From assembly GCA_900318395.1 (NCBI GenBank), contig ONKL01000020.1:1-45377 (forward strand): a DNA stretch of 45,377 nt, read 5' to 3'. The position numbers were made by a program, and so were the translations under genes. The DNA comes from an uncultured Prevotella sp. (lineage in GTDB: Bacteria > Bacteroidota > Bacteroidia > Bacteroidales > Bacteroidaceae). The notes under the pieces were generated by a model that was not told where the DNA came from, did no database searches, and worked only from the letters and a program-made list of their open reading frames with translations. How positions within the stretch are numbered: the stretch's first letter is position 1; each line of letters starts with the position of its first letter. Shown here piece after piece: positions 35,491 to 42,636 of this stretch.

Positions 35491-36597
35491 TTAATCCCAC
35501 CCTTCATCATCATTCACTTCCATGTATCTTGTCATGCCGTTATCAGGCATATCGTCTTCTGATGCTGGATCAAAGCCTCGCATGTTATCTGGATGTCTGG
35601 AAGGTTCTGTATTGGGAGTAGATGATGGAGTATCTTTAAGATCATACTGATTATCAAAAACCTTCTCTGGCTCTGTGTATTCTATATGTGGCGAATCTGC
35701 TACAGAAAACTTATACCTATTATTATAAAAGTAAATACCCAACGCTATTAACAAAGCCGCTGCGAAAAGTATGCCTCCTATCTTTAACTGCATCCTGGCT
35801 TTTTCTATCGCCTTTCTGTACGATGTTAGCTCATCGTTATTATCGGCAAGTTTGAAAGCTTTGTGTTGAGTAAATAGCTTAAATTCAAATGTGCGGACCT
35901 CTCCTTCTCCATCTTTTATATCGAACCTAACTCTATATAATACATCATTAAGTACCATCTCCTTGGGATTGAACAGATTAGTTAATTTCCTATCCAAACG
36001 AGGATTATAGGGTTGCAACAATCGTGTTGCCGTCTCATGAGATGCTAAAGGTTTGTTATGAGGATAATTTTCACACTCGTTGCCATCAATAAGAACTCTA
36101 CTGAAATTGATAAGGAAAGACTGCCAGTCCACAAACATGTCTTTATCGCTATTATTCGTAATTGAGACTACAAGCCCACTATAATCCTTTGCTATGCCAA
36201 ATTTGATTATGAAATGCTTATTCTCAAAAACATCTTTCCCTTTTTCGCCCTTTCCTATATTCAGCCAATAGAGATTATATCTCTTTTTAGAATCACTAAA
36301 TACCACATCACCAACTGCCTGAGGGAAATCCTTCTTTAGCTGATGATAAGTCTCTATTTTCTTTTGATTTTGCTGGATAATCTGATTTTGCTTCTTCTCT
36401 GCACTCTTTAGAAGCGGCTTGTTAATTCTTATTCTGTCGTAACTTTCAGCGAAAACTATTGCAGCAATGAGGGCAAGGATAGCGGGAATAACCCACCACC
36501 CCAAGATAGTAATTATCATGAGAATAATCAATACACCAAGAATAAACCTACCAATCTCAGTATAAAACAAAAACCACAAATAAGGAAATCCGCTCAT
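35491..36597 (-). CDS. Membrane-anchored protein of unknown function (368 aa)
   Basis: The family is not recognised. Two or three hydrophobic helices occupy about residues 12-50 (ILGVLIILMIITILGWW and AILALIAAIVFA). A basic, Gln-rich coiled stretch (about 60-85) and a beta-rich soluble region (about 90-255) follow. A further helix (IGGILFAAALLIALGIYFY) lies at about 270-290, and the C-terminal tail is acidic and Pro/Ser-rich. Base composition is much more AT-rich than hsdR. It lies between the DUF6722-like gene and the SSL2-type helicase in the accessory part of the R-M locus. It may be an envelope or sensor component, but this is a guess from topology alone. Confidence 0.7.
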   Translation of the reverse strand: MSGFPYLWFLFYTEIGRFILGVLIILMIITILGWWVIPAILALIAAIVFAESYDRIRINKPLLKSAEKKQNQIIQQNQKKIETYHQLKKDFPQAVGDVVFSDSKKRYNLYWLNIGKGEKGKDVFENKHFIIKFGIAKDYSGLVVSITNNSDKDMFVDWQSFLINFSRVLIDGNECENYPHNKPLASHETATRLLQPYNPRLDRKLTNLFNPKEMVLNDVLYRVRFDIKDGEGEVRTFEFKLFTQHKAFKLADNNDELTSYRKAIEKARMQLKIGGILFAAALLIALGIYFYNNRYKFSVADSPHIEYTEPEKVFDNQYDLKDTPSSTPNTEPSRHPDNMRGFDPASEDDMPDNGMTRYMEVNDDEGWD

Positions 36598-36671
36598 ATT
36601 TAATATTACAAATATTTTAACGAATTAAATAATAAATAAATGGGCTATTTTTGATCAAATGCGTAATTAAT

Positions 36672-36770
36672 TTAGGACGATGAGGTTTCTGGCACCATAG
36701 CACCCTGGCATTGTACACCGGTTATGATCTTTTCATCTCGCAGTTTGTACGCCAATCTTGAGATGCCCAT
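36672..36770 (-). pseudogene. Possible remnant of a small helix-turn-helix gene
   Basis: A 32-codon frame that begins MGISRLAYKLRDEK and stops at 36672-36674. The ISRLAYKLR pattern resembles the start of short HTH domains seen in mobile elements, but the rest does not continue as such and a stop codon precedes the ATG. It fills the 190-bp gap upstream of the 368-aa gene. Low confidence. Confidence 0.25.
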
Positions 36771-36787
36771 TTACCGCGAATAACATA

Positions 36788-38689
36788 TCAATCTTTTCTT
36801 TCTGTTCTTTCATATTCATATCCATACGAATCCCTTTCCTTTATTATAATATCATATTTATATAATTCCCTAACACCTTTAAAAGACTCCCACGTAGGAT
36901 CATATTTCAAATAATTAAATCTATTTAATTTGATGGTCATATTATGATTTGAGCCATAATATGTATCAAAGAATATGCGGAGCTGACTAATCGTAAATGG
37001 ATTCAACTCCTGGATATTTTGTTTATTAGCGTTTGAAATTTTTTTCATAAAACGACAATAAATCATTTGAAGTTTTGTCTCACAATAATCGTCCCATCCC
37101 TTATAATCTTCATATTCTATTTCGAAAGCTTTAACAACAGGTTTGAATTCTTTTCCTATTTTCTCCATCATATAATTCATATCATCAGTTTCTGCACTTA
37201 ACAAAAACCGAGGACAAGGATTTAGTAGGTCTTCCTTGTACTCATATTTAAGAAAGAAATGAGGTTCAGTATATGTATCCAAATATTCTTTACAGACACG
37301 TTGGTTTGTTTCAAAAATGCGATTTACAATTTCTTTCAGTCTATTGGAATATTCTTCTACATATTCTCTTTTTGTTTCTTCGACAATATCATTAACACCA
37401 GTTGTTGCTATAAGTTTGACTTCCTCACTTCCTTCAGATAAATCAGGATTCCGATGATTAAACTCAAATGGTTGTGCGTTATCTATCTCATTAGCATAAT
37501 CAATTCCGTATTCCGTAGCTCCCTTGCCGACGAAATGCATACCCCATTTACGTTTTGTTGACGGAAATCCGAAACGATTATAAAGCCCAACGTTATCTAA
37601 AAAAATCACCTTTTCTTTCCCTGGTGCAATACGAAGTCCTCGTCCCACTTGTTGTAAATATAGTCCCAGTGATTTGGTTGGACGAGCAAGTTGGATAAAT
37701 TCCACATCAGGGCAGTCGAATCCTTCTGTGAAAATATTCACATTGCATATAATATCAATCTCTCCTGCCCTAAATCTTTTAACAATGTTTGCACGCACAT
37801 AAGGATCTGTATGGTGGTCAATGCCATATGCTCTGATTCCACACTTCTGGAATTCATAACATAACTGATTATTGTGTGCATTATTAATGGTATATACTAT
37901 GCCCTTTTTCCCCTTAGCGTACTTTAAATATGAGCCAACGATATTAGCGCGAATCTTATCTTTTCCTATGATTTTCCAAAGCCCGCTTTCTTCGTAGTCT
38001 CCATAACTATTAATAGGTATATTGTCCAAGCCTTCGTATAATTCATTATTGGCGGATATGGAATAATAAACATAATTACTGAGCCAGCCTGCTTCAATAA
38101 AGTTTTTTACAGGTGGTGAAACTATCAACTCGTCAAATTCATGTGCTAAGCCATACTCATTCAACCTATAGGGGGTCGCAGTGACACCTAACAACTTACT
38201 TTCAGATAACATTTTCATTACCCTGTGATAGGTGGTACCCCTAACATGATGAGCCTCGTCTATTACAACAACATCAAAATGATAGTCCTTCCATTCGTAA
38301 AGTCTACGATTAAGCGTTTGGATGGAAGCCACGCATACAGGTTTTGCATGATAGCGAGAGTATCTGTCTGCAGGCGTTATAAGTGATGGTTTTATACCAT
38401 ATTCAGTATTACTAAGCTCGCACGTTATTTGATCAACGAGTTCCTTCCTATGAGTTATAATGAGTATATTGACTCTTTCATTATGAACCTTACCGTAGTT
38501 CTGAAAGTCATTGATAATAGAAACAAACAGACGAGTTTTACCAGTTCCTGTAGGCATCTGTAGGAGCACTGTATTGGTAAATTCCCACTTGTTATATATT
38601 TCTGTCTTATTGTGTTGCTGATAGTCTCGCAGACTCTCGTCTTTGTAACTTTTCAGTTCCTCAAGAACGTGGTTGGTTATTTTTTCCAT
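36788..38689 (-). CDS. SSL2-type DEAD/DEAH helicase (superfamily 2)
   Basis: With ATG 38687-38689 the protein has 633 residues; an in-frame TTG at 38713 would add 8. Helicase motifs are complete: LRDYQ at 20-24, Walker A PTGTGKT at 46-52, DEAH at 144-147, GVTATPYR near 165, and QQVGRGLRIA near 335. The type is COG1061 (SSL2/RAD25-like), often found in defence loci. The C-terminal about 250 residues are not recognised and have no evident nuclease motif, so a partner nuclease might be supplied by a neighbour. It is AT-rich and lies between hsdS and hsdR. The repeat element at 38758 marks its 5' side. Confidence 0.88.
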   Translation of the reverse strand: MEKITNHVLEELKSYKDESLRDYQQHNKTEIYNKWEFTNTVLLQMPTGTGKTRLFVSIINDFQNYGKVHNERVNILIITHRKELVDQITCELSNTEYGIKPSLITPADRYSRYHAKPVCVASIQTLNRRLYEWKDYHFDVVVIDEAHHVRGTTYHRVMKMLSESKLLGVTATPYRLNEYGLAHEFDELIVSPPVKNFIEAGWLSNYVYYSISANNELYEGLDNIPINSYGDYEESGLWKIIGKDKIRANIVGSYLKYAKGKKGIVYTINNAHNNQLCYEFQKCGIRAYGIDHHTDPYVRANIVKRFRAGEIDIICNVNIFTEGFDCPDVEFIQLARPTKSLGLYLQQVGRGLRIAPGKEKVIFLDNVGLYNRFGFPSTKRKWGMHFVGKGATEYGIDYANEIDNAQPFEFNHRNPDLSEGSEEVKLIATTGVNDIVEETKREYVEEYSNRLKEIVNRIFETNQRVCKEYLDTYTEPHFFLKYEYKEDLLNPCPRFLLSAETDDMNYMMEKIGKEFKPVVKAFEIEYEDYKGWDDYCETKLQMIYCRFMKKISNANKQNIQELNPFTISQLRIFFDTYYGSNHNMTIKLNRFNYLKYDPTWESFKGVRELYKYDIIIKERDSYGYEYERTERKD

Positions 38690-38757
38690 TTGATAACTTT
38701 TGTATGCATTCAAATTCGTCTTCTATATCTTTTATTTTTTCTGATGGTCTTTCTCGA

Positions 38758-38804
38758 GGGCGCAAAGGTGTCAGGAACCTTTGCGCCCACACCTTTGCGC
38801 CCAC
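38758..38804. repeat. Hairpin repeat element, copy 1
   Basis: GGGCGCAAAGG (38758-38768) pairs with CCTTTGCGCCC (38778-38788), an 11-bp perfect stem. The right arm ACCTTTGCGCCCAC is then repeated at 38791-38804. A related unit lies at 39151-39183. It separates the 61-aa gene from the helicase and could act as a terminator or mRNA end. Confidence 0.8.
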
Positions 38805-38814
38805 TACAAAGAAG

Positions 38815-39000
38815 CTAGTATTTCTCTGGTATATGTTCCTCAAGCCATTTCCGGCTTTCCTGAATACAACGCTTTTCCTCCTCTAGGATTTCTTCGTCAG
38901 TCATCCTATTCTTTTCTGATCCACCTATCCACTCGGCACCCTTAGCCATAGCAATTAATAGCCAAGTTCCTATTACTCCTATGATGAAAGAGAATTCCAT
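38815..39000 (-). CDS. Small membrane protein (61 aa)
   Basis: A 61-residue protein with one N-terminal transmembrane helix (FSFIIGVIGTWLLIAMAKG) and a highly charged soluble tail (MTDEEILEEEKRCIQESRKWLEEHIPEKY, quoted in short: TDEEILEEEKRC). A promoter -7 element TATATTTG (minus strand, 39018-39025) lies 17 bp before the ATG. Family not recognised. Its stop is 11 bp from the hairpin repeat. Confidence 0.6.
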   Translation of the reverse strand: MEFSFIIGVIGTWLLIAMAKGAEWIGGSEKNRMTDEEILEEEKRCIQESRKWLEEHIPEKY

Positions 39001-39017
39001 ATTATATTTCTTTTTTG

Positions 39018-39025
39018 CAAATATA
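39018..39025 (-). promoter_or_regulatory. Promoter -7 element for the 61-aa gene
   Basis: CAAATATA on the plus strand reads TATATTTG on the minus strand and matches TAnnTTTG. The leader would be about 14 nt. Confidence 0.45.
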
Positions 39026-39150
39026 CGAAATTATCGCGAATCTTGCATTTATAGAACCCTTTTTCGATTATAATAATGATTTTGTTACTGGATTTTTGTT
39101 TATTTCGTAAGTTATAGTAGAACAAATTGTCATCTGAAGTTAACAAAAAA

Positions 39151-39183
39151 GGCGCAGAGGTTGCTGACACCTTGGTGCCCACT
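39151..39183. repeat. Hairpin repeat element, copy 2 (diverged)
   Basis: GGCGCAGAGGTTGCTGACAC followed by CTTGGTGCCCACT is a diverged copy of the 38758 element. Its end overlaps the TAG stop (39182-39184) of the EEP-family gene. Confidence 0.65.
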
Positions 39184-39850
39184 ATATTTCTATCATCTGC
39201 ACTACATGATCGCTTAGCTCTCTATCCCACGGAAGTAAACAATATTCCATGATAGGGATATCGGTGAAAGCATAATCGATAAAGAAAGGAGCATTCTCCT
39301 TAAAATGATGATAATATGTTGGGACTGATTCTTGCCCCAATGCATCTCCAGTCTTCTGATGATAAGCACTCACATATCCCAAACCTTTCAGGTAATCGAA
39401 TATGCTTTGTATGGAGAACTTTTTCGTTTCGCCAGATTGTCCTTTGTAGCAATTCATATCTCCGATAATCAAGGAGGAATATGCTTTAAGATAAGTACTA
39501 TATTCCTCCAAAACCTCCATCATGATCTGAGGATATTTTTTAGGTTTGTTTTGCTCTGTTATCGTTGGCCATGAGGCAAGAATCAGAATTCCGTCAACAA
39601 CCAATGGTATGAAATAGTTGTGATTCGGATTGAACCACTTTGGCACATCTGCTTTCAAACCTGTTTTCCAAATGACTCCTAATCCCTTATAATCAATGTC
39701 ACCAGTCCATACCATCTCATATCCATCAGGCAGCTGCACCATAGATGGACAAGCCAGCTCAGGCAAGATAAACACATCCGCATCATATAGCAGAATTTTG
39801 TTAACCTTATCCTGTCTACTCAGATTAATATTATATGATAAAAGTTTCAT
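39182..39850 (-). CDS. Endonuclease/exonuclease/phosphatase (EEP) family protein
   Basis: A 222-residue cytoplasmic protein with the EEP metal-dependent fold. Visible catalytic elements are SYNI (Asn7), PELA (Glu31), GDMN (Asp131, Asn133), DYAFTD near 192-197 and SDH (Ser213-Asp214-His215) near the C-terminus. These agree with the DNase I/exonuclease III class of active site. Whether it cuts DNA, RNA or phospho-compounds is not clear. No signal peptide is present. In a locus with R-M genes and an SSL2 helicase, a nuclease role in defence is plausible but inferred. Confidence 0.82.
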   Translation of the reverse strand: MKLLSYNINLSRQDKVNKILLYDADVFILPELACPSMVQLPDGYEMVWTGDIDYKGLGVIWKTGLKADVPKWFNPNHNYFIPLVVDGILILASWPTITEQNKPKKYPQIMMEVLEEYSTYLKAYSSLIIGDMNCYKGQSGETKKFSIQSIFDYLKGLGYVSAYHQKTGDALGQESVPTYYHHFKENAPFFIDYAFTDIPIMEYCLLPWDRELSDHVVQMIEI

Positions 39851-39863
39851 CGATTATTAAAAA

Positions 39864-39900
39864 GCGATCGGAGAGCCATTGATTTTCCCCAAACGATCAA
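39864..39900. repeat. Repeat DR3, left copy
   Basis: GCGATCGGAGA, then a short variable part, then GATTTTCCCCAAACGATCAA. A closely related unit is at 44516-44557. On the minus strand both read as a short LIVWG peptide near their 5' end, so they may be remnants of the same coding sequence. Confidence 0.75.
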
Positions 39901-39925
39901 TCTGTCCCTGTGATTTTGGTCTATT

Positions 39926-40507
39926 TCACATTTTTCTTTTTCTAATGCCCAATTCCACTTTATACATGCCAACAACATCAGCGGTCTCAATGTTTGATGG
40001 GCTAACCTCCTTCACCTTGACAGGAGCCTCGACACTCACCCATTTGAAGATGGATGTAGGCTTTTTGCGGTTTGACATGCCACCGTAGATTTTGTCTTTG
40101 GTAAGCGGAATACCTGCACCTTGAACATCGTTGACAAGATTGTTATAGAACTCGTCGGCCTCTTTTTTCGTATTAAAGAAGAAGTCATACCATGTCCTGT
40201 TATCATACCAGTCATAGAAACAAATGCCTATAGTAATTCCACGATAAGTGAAATCAAAGGATTCGCCAGCATGTAGACCAGGATACCCATTGATGGTTTC
40301 GCATGTATTAAAAGTATCCATTACTTCCTGCCAGGCTATTTCTTTGGTAGGCATGTAGGCGTTGATGCACGTAAAGGGGAAATAGAGGAGGTCTTGGATG
40401 GTACGCTCCTTTACGTCGATGTGCGTAGGAATGGCTGGCGTTTTCTGGGCCATTGCCAACATGAGCGGCACAAGAAGGAACAATGAAATTAATTTAATTA
40501 TCTTCAT
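39926..40507 (-). CDS. Secreted protein of unknown function (193 aa)
   Basis: A 193-residue protein with a signal peptide (about 1-20, ending AMA) and no lipobox. The mature part is mixed alpha/beta, with a Trp/Tyr-rich segment FYDWYDNRTWYDFFF near residue 118 and a basic C-terminus. The family is not recognised. It begins 8 bp after hsdS and is probably in the same transcript, an odd companion for a cytoplasmic R-M system. Confidence 0.65.
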   Translation of the reverse strand: MKIIKLISLFLLVPLMLAMAQKTPAIPTHIDVKERTIQDLLYFPFTCINAYMPTKEIAWQEVMDTFNTCETINGYPGLHAGESFDFTYRGITIGICFYDWYDNRTWYDFFFNTKKEADEFYNNLVNDVQGAGIPLTKDKIYGGMSNRKKPTSIFKWVSVEAPVKVKEVSPSNIETADVVGMYKVELGIRKRKM

Positions 40508-40515
40508 ATCTGATG

Positions 40516-41697
40516 TCAGTTGAAATAGTAATCCATACGTGAGTTAAACAGCGTTTCCGCTTCTTTGAGAGACTGGCGAACTTTCGCCTTCATCGCTTCT
40601 ATCGCCTCCACCTTTGCTGCAAATTCTTGCTGGAGGGAGAGAGGGGGAAGAGGGATAGAAATTCCTTCAATAACACTACTATTGAGATTCAACATTGTAG
40701 CTCCGCGAGCATTTTCCAACAAATATTGTTTTACACTAGAAGAACTTAATATTTTTAGAGAATATAGGGGATTTATATTAATAGTAAAACGAACGAATAA
40801 GCTTCCAGTTCCACATAGGAATCCATTTTCTTTTTGAGTAACTAAAGCACAACGTCCAATATCACCTCTTCGTCCGAAAACTATATCATGAATTTTAAGC
40901 AGATATGATGACAACTCTTTCTTCTTTTCATCAGAAATCGTAAAATTAGAGTCGGCTTCTATCCTACCATCTTTCATATGAATAGGATTAACTAACGGAG
41001 TTCCACCAGATATGTAGTCATGCTGATGTAAAGCGCTTCCAAATGGACCTATTTTAACGATAGCAATATCCTTTATTTTTTTACAATCCCATTCTTTTTT
41101 ACTGAACATACCATAGAAAATGGATTGGGCGAGTTTATCGAGTTCCTCTAATTGAGCCTTTTGCTTCTCTATCACTCCGCTCAGCAAATCTAATTCTGAA
41201 ACTATTTGTTGCTGTTCTTCTATTGTTGGGATAGGTATTAACAATCTGAGATAAGCTTTGAAGTCAAGATTATGTATTCCTGTCGTCTTTGCTTGCATTT
41301 TGCTTGTTGAACCTCGAAAATACGCTCCTAATAAAGAATAATGTAAAAAATGAGGATCCAATTCACTTTTATTATTTATTCTTAGCGTAGATGTAAAATT
41401 ACTAAATGAGTAATTGCCTTCTTTGATATTAAATAGGACAGGCCTTCCAACTGGTTGTTTTTCACTGCCTCCAGACTTCTCTATAATAATATCTCCATAT
41501 TGCAATTTTCTTGTAGAAAACTGTTTTTCTTCAACATCCAAATATGCAACATTAGTCATATCAAGTTTGCAATCCTTTGTAAAATTAGTATTTCTTACAA
41601 CTGCAATATTGATAAACGGAGGTTTTTTCCCTGTCCATAACCCATTGATAGTGGACGTTACCTCTCCTAACTTCTTATAATCCCAGCCTTCTTTCAT
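40516..41697 (-). CDS. hsdS: Type I restriction-modification specificity subunit
   Basis: A 393-residue DNA-recognition subunit. Two target-recognition domains (about 1-150 and 200-345) are each followed by a conserved helical spacer: LDLLSGVIEKQKAQLEELDK at about 175-194 and FAAKVEAIEAMKAKVRQSL near 350-368. Typical TRD phrases include PIPTIEEQQQIVSEL and PLPPLSLQQEFAAKV. Both halves are intact. No recombinase or partial second hsdS is in the window, so no switching is evident. It sits between the alpha-CTD-like gene and the 193-aa secreted protein, and is AT-rich, as usual for hsdS. Confidence 0.93.
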   Translation of the reverse strand: MKEGWDYKKLGEVTSTINGLWTGKKPPFINIAVVRNTNFTKDCKLDMTNVAYLDVEEKQFSTRKLQYGDIIIEKSGGSEKQPVGRPVLFNIKEGNYSFSNFTSTLRINNKSELDPHFLHYSLLGAYFRGSTSKMQAKTTGIHNLDFKAYLRLLIPIPTIEEQQQIVSELDLLSGVIEKQKAQLEELDKLAQSIFYGMFSKKEWDCKKIKDIAIVKIGPFGSALHQHDYISGGTPLVNPIHMKDGRIEADSNFTISDEKKKELSSYLLKIHDIVFGRRGDIGRCALVTQKENGFLCGTGSLFVRFTININPLYSLKILSSSSVKQYLLENARGATMLNLNSSVIEGISIPLPPLSLQQEFAAKVEAIEAMKAKVRQSLKEAETLFNSRMDYYFN

Positions 41698-41766
41698 TTA
41701 TTTCAATTGTATAAATCTTCATAGTGATAGGCTATAGTTTTACTTTTTGCCTTGTTTATCAAATGA

Positions 41767-42153
41767 CTATTTACCTATAACTTCTTTCACGATGCTCTCG
41801 ACATCCATACCCATCGTTAGGTTATGTTCTTTGAGGATACTCTTTAATTCATATACGCTTTTCTTGCCGAAATTTGGAAAAACCAATATATCTAAGAGAT
41901 CATATTGTACAAGATCGCCAAGTGTATAGATTCTTGCCTTTAATAATACATTCTTAGTACGAGCACTAAATGGCAGATCTTTGATTTCCAACAGCAAAGT
42001 TCTTATTACCTCATTTTCTTCAGCATATCTTTCTAAATGGCAAAAAGAGCGATAATACTCAAAGTCCTGATAGCCTTTCCCTAATTTGCGACGGAGCAGA
42101 GAATTTTCTGCTTGCAATATGAGGATTTCATTCCAAAGATCTTTTTCATCCAT
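41767..42153 (-). CDS. Free-standing RNA polymerase alpha-CTD-like protein
   Basis: A 128-residue protein when started at ATG 42151-42153 (MDEKDLWNEI). The N-terminal half (about 1-55) is a charged helical or coiled-coil region. The C-terminal half (about 59-116) resembles the helix-hairpin-helix C-terminal domain of RNA polymerase alpha: LPFSARTKNVL, then YTLGDLVQY, then FPNFGKKSVYELKSIL. The expected order of HhH elements and the Leu/Gly/Lys pattern is present. There is no alpha N-terminal domain, and length is far below the alpha subunit. It could be a transcription factor for the R-M genes that imitates alpha-CTD, or a DNA-binding HhH protein. It lies between hsdS and the 120-aa gene. Confidence 0.75.
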   Translation of the reverse strand: MDEKDLWNEILILQAENSLLRRKLGKGYQDFEYYRSFCHLERYAEENEVIRTLLLEIKDLPFSARTKNVLLKARIYTLGDLVQYDLLDILVFPNFGKKSVYELKSILKEHNLTMGMDVESIVKEVIGK

Positions 42154-42214
42154 AGTGATTCTTTCATTTTTATACAATAGGTTTCCTACTGTGTTTGATT
42201 AATTATTCATGTAT

Positions 42215-42577
42215 TTACTTCATTATCGCAATCTCCGCATCGATGACATACATATCGCCATCTTTGTCCTTCATGTTGACCTTATAGATAATATCATTTG
42301 ATACATAGGTGTCATTCTCGTTGCCGCTGGGTCCTGGGATTCCCAAATCAAAGATATCGTCCATGGGAATCCAAATTCCAGCAGACTTGGCATATTGCTC
42401 TGCTGCACGTTGCTCTATTTCGAAGCGGCCTCCATCGCTTTTGCCGTCTCGAGGTTCCGCCTCATGTAATCGGCAAAGTCTTTGGAGTTCATCGGAGACT
42501 TCTTGGATTCTACGATTTTCTTCATCGTACGCTCCATCGCCTCTTTGTGAAACTGATTCAAGTATGTCATCTTTCAT
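42215..42577 (-). CDS. Small unidentified protein, possibly truncated
   Basis: A 120-residue protein. The N-terminal half is charged and helical (EENRRIQEVSDELQRLCRLHE), and the middle holds QRAAEQYAKSAGIWIPMDDIF, which I recall from large polyvalent proteins of Bacteroidetes mobile elements, where the sequence continues well beyond. Here it ends shortly after NDTYVSNDIIYKVNM. So it is either a stand-alone small gene or a truncated piece. It is located between hsdM and the alpha-CTD-like gene on the same strand. Both readings are uncertain. Confidence 0.5.
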   Translation of the reverse strand: MKDDILESVSQRGDGAYDEENRRIQEVSDELQRLCRLHEAEPRDGKSDGGRFEIEQRAAEQYAKSAGIWIPMDDIFDLGIPGPSGNENDTYVSNDIIYKVNMKDKDGDMYVIDAEIAIMK

Positions 42578-42636
42578 CCTGATTTGTCTGCAAAGTTAAA
42601 CTTTTATTTTCTATCATGCAAGGATTTGAGCCAAAA

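Noticed and set aside
38979-39182. 67-aa minus-strand frame between the 61-aa and EEP genes
   Set aside because: It overlaps the 61-aa gene start and its promoter and includes the hairpin repeat; low-complexity Lys/Ile content.
40516-41697. Phase-variable hsdS inversion system
   Set aside because: No recombinase, no second or partial hsdS and no inverted repeats at the TRD borders were found in the window.
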